64,000 bases of DNA from the NCBI RefSeq assembly GCF_044142105.1, contig NZ_JBGTYM010000003.1, positions 124,001 to 188,000 of the forward strand. The letters are read 5' to 3'. Numbering within the stretch: position 1 is the first letter of the stretch; the number at the start of each line of letters is the position of its first letter. This DNA is from Pseudogemmobacter sp044142105. Lineage in GTDB: Bacteria > Pseudomonadota > Alphaproteobacteria > Rhodobacterales > Rhodobacteraceae. The position numbers were made by a program, and so were the translations under genes. Below are positions 17,551 through 25,825 of this stretch, one piece after another. The notes under the pieces were generated by a model. It ran no database searches. It was not told the origin of the DNA and saw only the letters and a program-made list of their open reading frames with translations.

Positions 17551-18539
17551 CGCTACAGGCCAAGATCGCGGCAAACCCGGAGGGGCCGATCCGTCTGCGG
17601 GACATGGGGTCGTTCTATGTCGGTGGCCGCAAGGTGGAGGTGACGGGAAAGCCTTCGCGCGAGGTCTTGTTCAGCCCGCAGGGAACGCCGGTCACCATCG
17701 ACCCGAACGGAACCTACTGGGTCGAGCAGATGTACGTGCAGTATTTCCTGCCGGAAGGTTCAAACGGCTGTCTGCCGCTGCTGCTCTGGCATGGGGGCGG
17801 AAGCACCGGCGCAACCTGGGAAACCACGCCGGACGGGCGGGACGGCTGGCTGAACATCTTCCTCAGGCTCGGCTGGCCGGTCTATTGCTCGGACGCGGTC
17901 GAGCGCGGGCGTTCAGGCTGGCCTTGTCCGCCGCTAGACATCTGGAACGAAGAACCCAGTCGCGCCTCGTTCCAGGATGTCGTGAACCGGATGCGCGCCG
18001 GGCAAGTCGCACAGACGCCGCAAGGCGGGCTGGTCGGCGGGCAAGACTGCCAATTCCCCTTCGAGCATTTCGAAGGGTTCATGAAGGGAAATGTCCCGCG
18101 CTGGATCGGCACGGATCGGGCGGTGTTGCAGGGCTATCTTGATCTGGTCGACCGCATCGGCCCCTGCATCGTGATCGCGACAAGCCAGGGCGCCTCTTTT
18201 GCCTGCCGCGCCGCCGAAGCCCGTCCCGATCTTGTGCGTGGTCTCGTGCTGGCCGAGCCCGCCCAGTCCGGCAGCGGCGCCCCCCTGCCGGAGGGCTTCC
18301 GCACACCCATGCTAGGGCTCTTTGGCGACTATATCGAGACCGATCCGCGCTGGATGCGCAATCGCGATGCCTGCCGCGCCTATGCCCAGGCGATCCGAGG
18401 CAAGGGCGCCAAGTCCGAGGTGATCGACCTGCCAGCCATCGGCCTTCACGGCAATACCCACTGCATGCCGTGCGAACGGAACAACAAGGACGTGGCGCAG
18501 ATCATCCATCATTGGCTGAAGGAGAACGTGCAGCCCTGA
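17547..18539 (+). CDS. alpha/beta hydrolase
   Basis: 330-residue alpha/beta hydrolase without a signal peptide. LLLWHGGGSTGATWETTPDG forms the oxyanion-loop strand (~residues 72-91), FLRLGWPVYCSDAVERGRSGW follows, and the nucleophile Ser is in IATSQGASFACRAAE, a SxQGxS version of the usual GxSxG elbow. His in LPAIGLHGNTHCMP near the C-terminus is a plausible triad member. The N-terminal domain MGSFYVGGRKVEVTGKPS resembles a group of fungal and bacterial esterases with this start. Last of six overlapping genes with the ABC transporter, so it probably hydrolyses the imported compound after, or in parallel with, the CocE-type enzyme. Confidence 0.8.
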   Translation: MTLQAKIAANPEGPIRLRDMGSFYVGGRKVEVTGKPSREVLFSPQGTPVTIDPNGTYWVEQMYVQYFLPEGSNGCLPLLLWHGGGSTGATWETTPDGRDGWLNIFLRLGWPVYCSDAVERGRSGWPCPPLDIWNEEPSRASFQDVVNRMRAGQVAQTPQGGLVGGQDCQFPFEHFEGFMKGNVPRWIGTDRAVLQGYLDLVDRIGPCIVIATSQGASFACRAAEARPDLVRGLVLAEPAQSGSGAPLPEGFRTPMLGLFGDYIETDPRWMRNRDACRAYAQAIRGKGAKSEVIDLPAIGLHGNTHCMPCERNNKDVAQIIHHWLKENVQP

Positions 18540-18578
18540 TCGGGCGGGACGGCCCCCCGATCCGATAGGCGATATCGG
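18538..18578 (+). promoter_or_regulatory. two adjacent intercistronic hairpins
   Basis: GATCGGG/CCCGATC (18538-18562, 11-base loop) and CCGATA/TATCGG (18562-18578, 5-base loop) lie directly after the hydrolase stop and before the binding-protein gene. There is no T-tract. Such hairpins often protect 3' ends or set unequal expression between an ABC core and its more abundant binding protein. Confidence 0.4.
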
Positions 18579-18694
18579 CTCAACTGATGCAAGAAGCGGA
18601 ATTATTTCCCGATAAATGCGCCACAGGGGGTCGTTGTGGACTGCGCGACATCGGCCACAGCACCAGACGAACACCAAAACGGAGGAGGAGAGAC

Positions 18695-20263
18695 ATGAAA
18701 ACCAAACTCATCCTGGCGACGGCGACATGCGCCGCGTTTTTCGCCAGCACCGCGACGGGCCTTTGGGCGCAGGATCTGACCATTGGACGGCTGACCGAGC
18801 AATCGTCTATCGACCCGCATTTCAACAATGCCGGTAACGACCAGCCGACAAAACACATGACCTTCGAGTCGCTGGTCACGCCGAATTCCAAGTTCGAGAT
18901 CGTTCCCGAGCTGGCCGAAAGCTGGGAAAATGTCGATCCGAACACCTGGATCGTCCACCTGCGCAAGGACGTGAAATTCCACAACGGCGATACGCTGACT
19001 GCGACCGATGTCGTGTTCTCGCTTGACCGTTCCGTCAACGTGCCGAATTCCCCGTCCTCTTATTTCCGGCTCAGGGGTGACATCACGGTCGAGGCGGTGG
19101 ACGACCTGACTGTCAAGATCGTGACCAAAGAGCCGTGGCCGGCCGCCATCGAAAGTGTCGGGCGGATTCCGATCGTGAACAAGGCTGTTGCCGAAAGTGC
19201 GACCACCGAGGATTTCAACGCTGGCAAGGCGGCGATCGGGACCGGGCCTTACAAGTTCGTGTCCTGGGCCCGCGGCGACAACGCTAAATTCGAGCGTTTC
19301 GATGACTATTGGGGCGGGATGCCGGAATGGGAGCATGTCACCATGCGGTTCATTCCCAACGAAGCCTCGCGCGTGGCGGCGCTGCTGAGCGGCGATGTGG
19401 ATTTCATAGACGGCGTCTCTCCGAACGACATCGATCGGATCAACGGGTCGGGCAGCGCGAAAGTGTGGTCCGTTCCCACCGTCCGCATCGTGTATCTGCA
19501 GTTCGACCAGCGTGACCGCGAAAGCCCCTTCGTCAAGGACAAGACCGGCAAGCTGCTGAACCCCAACCCGCTGATGGATTCACGCGTGCGACTTGCCCTG
19601 TCCAAACTGGTCGACCGCCAGCTTTTGGTCGACCGCGTGGCGGGCGGCGGCGAACCGGCAAGCCAACTCGTGCAAGAGGGGATCTGCGGCTACAATCCTG
19701 ACATTCCGAAGGCCGAGCGCGATGTTGAAGGCGCCAAGGCGCTGCTGACCGAAGCCGGATTTCCGGACGGTTTCGCGATCACGATCCACTCTTCCAACGA
19801 CCGTTTTGCCAAGGACGCGGATGTTGCGCTGGCGGTCGCTCAGATGTGGGCGCAGGGCGGTATCCAGATCGACGATGTCAACGCGCTGGCTTTCGCGAAT
19901 TTCACCGCCAACGCGACCAAGGGCGAATACAGCGTGATGGAATATTCCTATGCAGGCACTTTCCCGTCGGCTGAAGACTATCTAAAATCGATGCTGGGTA
20001 CCTATGACGCCGACCGGGGGATCGGCGGGGTCAATCGCGGCCGATACTCTTCAGCCAAGTTCGATGAAGCGCTTGGCAAATCGCTGCTTGCCTTTGACCG
20101 CGACGAGAAATGTGCCCTGATGGCCGAAGCCATGAAGATCGGCATCGAGGAAACAGGCGTCGTCCCGCTTTATTTCCTGCAGTCGAACTGGGCGACTGCC
20201 GGGAATGTCAGTTTCGAGCCCGCGATCAACGATGACTGGGATATCCGTTACATTCACCCGTAA
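18695..20263 (+). CDS. ABC transporter substrate-binding protein, family 5 (DppA/OppA type)
   Basis: 522-residue periplasmic receptor for the DppBCDF-like transporter. Signal peptide MKTKLILATATCAAFF with predicted cleavage after LWAQ (residue ~25). Family-5 motifs: PHFNNAGNDQPTKHMTFESL, LVTPN, LAESWENVDPNTWIVHLRKDVKFHNGD (the family signature) and GTGPYKFVSW. ATG 18695 is preceded by GGAGGAGGAG; the upstream frame is not similar. It lies 155 bp past the operon with hairpins between and may also have its own promoter. Ligand unknown; family 5 carries peptides, opines, nickel chelates and oligosaccharides. Confidence 0.94.
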   Translation: MKTKLILATATCAAFFASTATGLWAQDLTIGRLTEQSSIDPHFNNAGNDQPTKHMTFESLVTPNSKFEIVPELAESWENVDPNTWIVHLRKDVKFHNGDTLTATDVVFSLDRSVNVPNSPSSYFRLRGDITVEAVDDLTVKIVTKEPWPAAIESVGRIPIVNKAVAESATTEDFNAGKAAIGTGPYKFVSWARGDNAKFERFDDYWGGMPEWEHVTMRFIPNEASRVAALLSGDVDFIDGVSPNDIDRINGSGSAKVWSVPTVRIVYLQFDQRDRESPFVKDKTGKLLNPNPLMDSRVRLALSKLVDRQLLVDRVAGGGEPASQLVQEGICGYNPDIPKAERDVEGAKALLTEAGFPDGFAITIHSSNDRFAKDADVALAVAQMWAQGGIQIDDVNALAFANFTANATKGEYSVMEYSYAGTFPSAEDYLKSMLGTYDADRGIGGVNRGRYSSAKFDEALGKSLLAFDRDEKCALMAEAMKIGIEETGVVPLYFLQSNWATAGNVSFEPAINDDWDIRYIHP

Positions 20264-20400
20264 AAGTGGGTTGCGCCCGACTTCCGAAAGGCAGAACGGC
20301 GCGCGTTCAGGACCTGCGCCGATTCAGTCGTGTCTTACCGAATAGGTGTTCACGATTGCTTGCGCGCCAGAAAAGATGGACGGCGCGCCGCAGACCGTTG

Positions 20401-20451
20401 AACCCGATGTCGGATGCCGAACTGGGCGACAAGTTCACCGATTGCGCCGCT
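20401..20451 (+). pseudogene. fragment of an MmgE/PrpD C-terminus
   Basis: In the frame of base 20401 the DNA reads NPMSDAELGDKFTDCA, a close match to the conserved tail of MmgE/PrpD proteins (NPMSDAELEAKFRDCA type). Upstream sequence shows no further similarity, and the match ends at about 20450, where a glutathione-transferase relic in another frame begins. It differs from the tails of the five intact MmgE/PrpD genes here, so it comes from a sixth, lost copy. Confidence 0.55.
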
Positions 20452-20453
20452 GA

Positions 20454-20896
20454 CCGGCCGGGGCTTTGGCGCCACCGATACGGCCGAATTCCTGGCGACG
20501 AGCCCTTTCGGCAAGGTGCCGGTCCTGCGCTATCTGGCCGGGCGGCAGCCCAATGCACTGTGGCCAGCCGACCCGGCCTGGCGCTGCCTGGCGGATCGCT
20601 GGATGGAATGGGCCTCGATCTCGTTGACCCCGCCGCTGACCCGCCCGCGCAAGGCCGAAGCCGAGGCCGATCTGGCCGCGGTGATCAAGGCGGTCGAAGC
20701 GCTGGACGCCTGGCTGGCCAGGCAGCCTTACCTGGCCGGCGAGACGCTGCCGCTGGCCGATATCGTCGCGGCCCCTTCGGTGCATCACTGGTTCAGGCTG
20801 CCGGAAAGCAGCCTGCCCCTGCCGGCACTTGCCCGCTGCCGGGATCGGCTGGAGACGAACGAAGGCTATTGCCGCCATATCCGCACGCCGCTTTAA
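20454..20896 (+). pseudogene. glutathione S-transferase, 5'-truncated with an internal deletion
   Basis: The C-terminal helical domain is recognisable (ALWPADPAWRCLADRWMEW, AVEALDAWLARQPYLAGETLPLADIVAA). The N-terminal thioredoxin-like domain is reduced to FLATSPFGKVPVL, joined directly to RYLAGRQP. In intact relatives some 15 residues with the glutathione-binding Glu-Ser pair lie between, so they have been deleted in frame. The first 45 or so residues (beta-alpha-beta and the catalytic Ser/Tyr) are missing. It cannot bind glutathione normally. The open frame from 20414 could still be translated, but no ribosome site is evident. Confidence 0.7.
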
Positions 20897-20923
20897 CCGA
20901 CCCCGGCCGGTGTCGGCCGCGTC

Positions 20924-21268
20924 TTACGTGGCCGCCGACATCCCGTCGAAGGCATCCAGCGTGCGGGCCGAATAGACCAGCGCCGCGCCCGCATTCAGGG
21001 CGATGGCGACCCCCAGCGCCTCGGCGATTTCCTCACGCGTGCAGCCATGTTTCAGCGCCGCTTCGACATGGCTGGCGATGCAGCCGTCGCAGCGCGTGGT
21101 GACGGCAACCGACAGCGCGATCAGCTCGCGCGTTTTGCCGTCGAGATGTTTGGACTTCTCGCCCGAGGCGGCCAGCGCGGCATAGCCCTTCATCACATCG
21201 GGCACGAGTGCAGCAAATTCGCCGACGCGCTTCTTCACTTCTCCCCGGTAACCTTTCCAGTTCAACAT
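20924..21268 (-). CDS. carboxymuconolactone decarboxylase / AhpD-like protein
   Basis: 114-residue protein of the AhpD-like fold, normal length. Cys60 and Cys63 form a CxxC (TRCDGCIASHVEAALKHG) with His67 downstream, the redox and proton-relay set of AhpD-type peroxidases. ATG 21268 (MLNWKGYRGE) has AAAGGAG about 9 bases upstream; an earlier in-frame start adds 12 unlike residues. It is the last gene of the minus-strand prpF operon, 52 bases after the AbrB-type gene. Probably an alkylhydroperoxidase or a general thiol redox protein. Confidence 0.88.
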   Translation of the reverse strand: MLNWKGYRGEVKKRVGEFAALVPDVMKGYAALAASGEKSKHLDGKTRELIALSVAVTTRCDGCIASHVEAALKHGCTREEIAEALGVAIALNAGAALVYSARTLDAFDGMSAAT

Positions 21269-21320
21269 CGCCGCATCTCCTTTGTTTGTCGCGAGAAAGC
21301 CCAACGCATCGGCCGATGCG

Positions 21321-22385
21321 TCATGTCTTGGTCAGGCGCAGCAGGCGGAAGACCGCCGTCGCGCCAAGGTTGATCATGAGGATCCGCACCAGCTGGCTTG
21401 AGGTGACAAGCGCCACCTCGGCATGCAGCGCCAGCGCGATCAGCGACATCTCGGCCGCGCCGCCGGGGGCCATCGGCAGGAAGACAACGCTCCAGGGCAG
21501 GCCGGCCAGCGGTGCAGCCACAATGGCGACGGTCACGCAGATCGCACACAGGATCGGCACCAGCACAAGCCCGTGCAGGAAGGCATGACGCACAAGGCCC
21601 CACTTCGTGCCAAGAAAGCCCGATCCAAGCGCCGACCCAAGGACGACCTGCGAAATCAGGATCAGCACCGAAGGAGGCGCCGCCTTGGCGATGCCGGTCA
21701 GGTGCAGGATGGCGCTGATGATCAGCGGGCCGATCATGGCCGGATTGGGCAGGCCGATCCGTTTGCCCAGAGGCCAGCCGATCGCGCCTGCGAGGATGAG
21801 CCAGCTCCAGTCAATGGCGCCCAGCTCACTGATGGAATGCGACAGCAGCGGGCTTCCGGTCGAGCGCACGCCATAGGTCGCGGCATAAAGAAGTGGCACG
21901 ACCATCACGAGCAGAAAGATCCGGGTGCTGTGGACAAGGGCGATCTGGCGTTCATCGCCGCCGGCCAACCCGCCCTGCAGCGTCATCTCCTGAATGCCTG
22001 AGGGCATTCCGGCGAAATAGGCGGTTACCGGGTCGAAGCCGGCCACGCGGCGCAGATAGAGATAGCCGAGACCACCACAAAGCATCGTGACAAGCGCCGT
22101 GGCCGCCATCACCACAACCCAGGCGGCACCCTGTCCCAGAACGGCGGGCTGGAACGCCGAGCCGAGCGTCACGCCGATCACTGCCGCGAAAGGCGGTCGC
22201 AATGGGCGTGTCCGTCGCAGCGGCATTCCCAACATTGCCGCCAGCATCGTCAGTGCCATGGCACCCATCATCCAGGGCAGCGGCAGGCCCAGCCGATGAA
22301 AGGCCCAGCCCCCCACCACGGCAATGATCAGCGTGAAGAGAATGTTCCAGCTCAGAAGGTCGAGGATCGGTGGTCTGGCCGGCAT
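21321..22385 (-). CDS. AbrB-family (PF05145-type) membrane protein
   Basis: 354-residue integral membrane protein with about ten helices in two similar halves, the layout of the duplicated AbrB membrane family (often misnamed transcriptional regulator or ammonia monooxygenase). First-half motifs: GLPLPWMMGAMALTML, AAVIGVTLGSAFQP, AYFAGMPSGIQEM; second half: IGLPNPAMIGPLIISAILHL and LPMAPGGAAEMSLIAL. Function unproven; probably a transporter. It follows the sulfurtransferase gene in the same orientation, 93 bases away, so it may export a product of this operon. Confidence 0.85.
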   Translation of the reverse strand: MPARPPILDLLSWNILFTLIIAVVGGWAFHRLGLPLPWMMGAMALTMLAAMLGMPLRRTRPLRPPFAAVIGVTLGSAFQPAVLGQGAAWVVVMAATALVTMLCGGLGYLYLRRVAGFDPVTAYFAGMPSGIQEMTLQGGLAGGDERQIALVHSTRIFLLVMVVPLLYAATYGVRSTGSPLLSHSISELGAIDWSWLILAGAIGWPLGKRIGLPNPAMIGPLIISAILHLTGIAKAAPPSVLILISQVVLGSALGSGFLGTKWGLVRHAFLHGLVLVPILCAICVTVAIVAAPLAGLPWSVVFLPMAPGGAAEMSLIALALHAEVALVTSSQLVRILMINLGATAVFRLLRLTKT

Positions 22386-22478
22386 CTTTTCGATCAGCTT
22401 TCTGCTTCCGGAAATAGAAGGTCGTTGCCGGGCACAGCGCGTGTCCGGGTCTGGTCGTCATCAGGCAGTCCGGAGCCC

Positions 22479-23342
22479 TCAGCTGGTCGGAACGCCGCCT
22501 GTCACGACCGGCGTGTCGCCGGCCTGCCCCCATTCGGCCCAGGCCCCGTCATAGACGGAGGCCTCAGCGCCAATCAGATGCAGGCCGAAAGCCAAGGCCG
22601 CAGCGGTGACGCCCGATCCGCAGCTTGCGATTATCGGGCGGGAAGGGTCGATCCCCGCCGAGGAAAAGGCCGCGCGGATCGCGGCGGGAGCCAGGACCTC
22701 TCCGGTTTCGGGGTTGCTGAGCAGGCCGAAGGGCAGGTTCCGGGCGCCCGGCATATGGCCCGAGCGCAGGCCGGGCCTTGCCTCGGGCTCGGCGCCGGTA
22801 AAGCGCGCGGCTGACCGGGCATCGACGACCTGCGCCGAACCCGTTTCCAGCGCCGCGCGAACCTGATCGCGCGCCCGGATCAGATCGGGCCGGAAGGCGG
22901 GGGTAAAGCGGGCCGGGCTCGGGCTGGGCACCCGGTCGGTCAGTGGCCGGCCCTCGGCCTGCCATTTCTTCAAGCCGCCATCCATCACCGCAACCCGGTC
23001 ATGGCCGAAGGCGCGCAAGGTCCACCAGGCCCGGCCGGCAGACATCAGCCCCGGCGTGTCATAGACGACCACCGCCGTGTCATTGCCGATCCCCATGGCG
23101 CCGACCATCCGGGCGAAAGCCTCGGGCGTGGGCAGCATATGGGGCAGGGGGGTGCCGTGATCGGCCACGGCATCGATGTCGAAGAACACGGCATCGGGCA
23201 GATGGCGCTGTGCGTAAAGCTCGGCCGCTGTGGGCCTACCGCCCGGCAGCACGAAACTCGCGTCCAGAACCACCAGTCCGGGCGCGCCCAGATGCTCGGC
23301 CACCCAGCGGGTGGAGACGAGCGGCTGATCCCGTCGCATCAT
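22479..23342 (-). CDS. sseA: 3-mercaptopyruvate/thiosulfate sulfurtransferase (two-domain rhodanese)
   Basis: 287-residue tandem rhodanese. The inactive N-terminal domain (LVSTRWVAEHLGAPGLVVLDASF) is followed by the catalytic one with DARSAARFTGAEPEARPGLRSGHMPGARN and the active-site loop CGSGVTA. The CGSGVT loop is typical of 3-mercaptopyruvate sulfurtransferase rather than the CRxGx[RT] of thiosulfate-preferring rhodanese. ATG 23342 overlaps the MmgE/PrpD stop by 4 bases, so the two are translated together. This tight link suggests a sulfur-containing substrate for that enzyme's pathway. Confidence 0.93.
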   Translation of the reverse strand: MMRRDQPLVSTRWVAEHLGAPGLVVLDASFVLPGGRPTAAELYAQRHLPDAVFFDIDAVADHGTPLPHMLPTPEAFARMVGAMGIGNDTAVVVYDTPGLMSAGRAWWTLRAFGHDRVAVMDGGLKKWQAEGRPLTDRVPSPSPARFTPAFRPDLIRARDQVRAALETGSAQVVDARSAARFTGAEPEARPGLRSGHMPGARNLPFGLLSNPETGEVLAPAAIRAAFSSAGIDPSRPIIASCGSGVTAAALAFGLHLIGAEASVYDGAWAEWGQAGDTPVVTGGVPTS

Positions 23343-24715
23343 GCCCGCGGCCCCGCGATCCGCATCACCTCGGCCAGGGCTTCGGGCGTGTCGATGCTGC
23401 GCGCCGCCTCGTAAAGCGCGTCCACATCGGCCGCGCTGTGCAGGGGCGCCACCATGGCCTCGAACTTGTGGCGCAATTCGTCCCAGGACAGCGGATTGTC
23501 GGGGTGACCCTTCAGGATCTTCGTCGTGGCCTTCAGCACTTCGCCATCTTCCATGACCACTTCCACATGCGCTTCGGCCGGCGACTGGCCGACCACCGGC
23601 TGCACGGTGATCCTGTCGATCAGCGCCATGATCGGCGCCTCCTGCAGCGTCGCCTCGACGAAATCGCTGGGCAGAAGGTGGCGGCCCGACAGGCCCATCG
23701 CGACGCAGAACGGGATCGAGAACTTGCCTTCCAGCGGCGTGACCGGCTTGCCCTTGCCGGCGGTCACCAGCGCATGGCCATGGGTGCGCACATGGACCGA
23801 GCGGATCGCCCGGCCCTTGACCTTGTCGGCCAGGCTGCGGGCGGTTTCGGTCGAGGCATGGGTGGCCCGGCACGAGGCGAACAGCTTGAAGCCGTTGCCC
23901 AGGATTTCCCAGCGCGTGCCGAAATCGTCCAGGGTCGGGATATCGCCCGAGGCATCCTGGATCATCGCTGACAGCCAGCCGCCCTTGATCTCGTACAGCG
24001 TCTGCGCCGCCTCATAGCCTTCGGCGGCATATTGCGCGGCCATGATCCCGTCCATTGCGGCCTTGCCGGCATGGAAGGGTTTCGAATGGGTGCCGAAGGA
24101 TCCGACCAGTCCGCCCATCGTGGTCGCGGCATTGCCCAGTGCCGAGCCGGTCTGATGCGGCGTCAGCCCCAGAAGCACGGCCGTCGACGAGGCGGCCCCG
24201 GCGCGGCCCACGACCGAGGTCGGGTGAAAGCCGTTGCGTTGCAGCGCCCGGCCGACGCCGTTCGGCCCGCCATTGCCAAGCTTGGCCATCACCTCATAGC
24301 CGGTGATATAGGCGCCGATCATCGCGCCGCCCGACAGGCCCAGCTCCTGCGCCATGGCCAGCGTCGCCGACCAGACCGGGCCCGAGGGATGGCCCGCGCC
24401 CAGGGGATGGGTATCGTCGTAATCCTGCGAATGGGTGGCGGTGCCGTTCACCAGCGCGGCCAGGGCCGGCGCGGTTGTATAGCTGTGGAAGACGGTCGCC
24501 TTGCCCGGCGCGTTCCAGCGGCGGATCGCCGCCGAGACGGCGCGAACCGGCGGATCGTTCATCGCGCCCAGCGTCACCCCCAGATAGTCGACGAAGGCCT
24601 TACGGGCGGCATCCAGGACTTCGGGAGGATAGACCCTTCCGTGTCCGGCAGAGATGAAATCGACAAGTTGTTCGCCGCGGGTCGGTGTGGAAGCAGAGGG
24701 CGCGGGCTGGGTCAT
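23339..24715 (-). CDS. MmgE/PrpD family protein (B)
   Basis: 458 residues. The family active-site set is complete: SQDYDDTH with GAGHPSG, GFHPTSVVG, HSKPFHAGKAAMDG and FASCRATHAS. Strikingly similar along its whole length to the MmgE/PrpD at 39196 (by eye about 70 percent), with shared stretches such as YPPEVL, FVDYLGVT, RRWNAPG and NPLSWD. They are recent paralogues and should share substrate class. ATG 24715 (MTQPAPSAS) was chosen over a frame extension that reads into the gap. It follows tctC by 70 bases and overlaps sseA. Confidence 0.92.
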   Translation of the reverse strand: MTQPAPSASTPTRGEQLVDFISAGHGRVYPPEVLDAARKAFVDYLGVTLGAMNDPPVRAVSAAIRRWNAPGKATVFHSYTTAPALAALVNGTATHSQDYDDTHPLGAGHPSGPVWSATLAMAQELGLSGGAMIGAYITGYEVMAKLGNGGPNGVGRALQRNGFHPTSVVGRAGAASSTAVLLGLTPHQTGSALGNAATTMGGLVGSFGTHSKPFHAGKAAMDGIMAAQYAAEGYEAAQTLYEIKGGWLSAMIQDASGDIPTLDDFGTRWEILGNGFKLFASCRATHASTETARSLADKVKGRAIRSVHVRTHGHALVTAGKGKPVTPLEGKFSIPFCVAMGLSGRHLLPSDFVEATLQEAPIMALIDRITVQPVVGQSPAEAHVEVVMEDGEVLKATTKILKGHPDNPLSWDELRHKFEAMVAPLHSAADVDALYEAARSIDTPEALAEVMRIAGPRA

Positions 24716-24785
24716 GACAGGGACTTTCGCAAGAGAGAGAACTGCGGACCCAAAGATCCGCAGCACTTGTCAGGGAGGGCAGGGG

Positions 24786-25802
24786 TCAGTTCTTCACCGG
24801 CTCGGTTGCATTCGCCAGAAGCTCGGTGTAGCGGGCGTTCTCCTTGTCCAGGAAAGCTGCGAAAGCCTTGCTGTCCAAAGGCGATGCCACAAGATTTTCC
24901 TTCGCCAGCATGTCCTGCCAGGCCTGCGAGGCCTGAAGTTCGCCGAAGGATTTGTCCCAATAGGCGATCTGCGCTTCTGTCAGGCCCGGAGGGGCGATGA
25001 CCGATCGCCAGGCGTAGACAACAGCGTCGACACCCAGTTCCTTCCACGTCGGCGTGTCGGCCAGCAGACCACTGCCGCGTTCGTCACTGGCCACCGCGAT
25101 GTAACGCAGCTCGCCAGATTCGACGAAAGGATCCAGCGCGAAGGGCGTGGTGATCGCGACATCGACATGGCCGCCAAGGGTTGCCGTGACGCCTTCGGCA
25201 GAGCTGTCGAAAGCGACGGCCTTCAGCTTGGTGACATCGGCGCCCGCAGCCTTGGCCACCAACAGGGCCGAGATGTGGTTCGTCGTGCCGATCCCGCTTG
25301 AGATCGAGAAGGACACCGAAGCCGGATCTGCGGCAAGCATGTCGAGAAGCGTCTTGGCGTCGGTGATCTTGCTGTCCTTCGCAACGGCAAATGCCATCTG
25401 TTCGTTGAACAGCATCGCGATGGGGGTCACGTCGGTATACTTCTGCGGGCTGCGTCCAAGGATGTTGTTCGACAACATGACTCCGCCGATAGCCTGCAGG
25501 TAGTGGGCGTCGCCAGCATGGCTGATCGTATAGGCCAGCGCGACGGAATGGCCGCCACCGGGCTTGTTAACGGTAATGCTGTCATTCGGAATTGCGCCGA
25601 TCGCCTTCAGATTGGCTTCGACGTCGCGCGCCGTGCGATCCTGTGCTCCGCCCGGCGCGACACCGACGACGATCTCGACGGCATGCTCGGGTTTCCAGCT
25701 GTCCTGTGCCGTGGCCATGCGAGGCAGTGCCGTTGCCGCCAGGGCGAGAGTTGACGTGCCCAGGAAGGCACGGCGGGTGTGGGTCGCGGTCAATTTGGTC
25801 AT
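24786..25802 (-). CDS. tctC: TctC/Bug-family solute-binding protein with Tat-type signal
   Basis: 338-residue periplasmic receptor of the TTT importer encoded just upstream. Residues 1-33 carry a twin-arginine motif (HTRRAFLGTSTLALA) and an ATAQ cleavage site, unlike the Sec signals of the other two TctC proteins here. The ligand loop is VVGVAPGGAQDRTARDV; NKPGGGHSVALAY follows. Shares a distinctive frame with the TctC at 34880 (VEIVVGVAPGG, KLKAVAFDSSAEGVTATLGGHVDV), so these two probably bind related acids. ATG 25802 has AGGAGGAAACC upstream. Confidence 0.93.
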   Translation of the reverse strand: MTKLTATHTRRAFLGTSTLALAATALPRMATAQDSWKPEHAVEIVVGVAPGGAQDRTARDVEANLKAIGAIPNDSITVNKPGGGHSVALAYTISHAGDAHYLQAIGGVMLSNNILGRSPQKYTDVTPIAMLFNEQMAFAVAKDSKITDAKTLLDMLAADPASVSFSISSGIGTTNHISALLVAKAAGADVTKLKAVAFDSSAEGVTATLGGHVDVAITTPFALDPFVESGELRYIAVASDERGSGLLADTPTWKELGVDAVVYAWRSVIAPPGLTEAQIAYWDKSFGELQASQAWQDMLAKENLVASPLDSKAFAAFLDKENARYTELLANATEPVKN

Positions 25803-25825
25803 AGGTTTCCTCCTAAATAAGTCTT

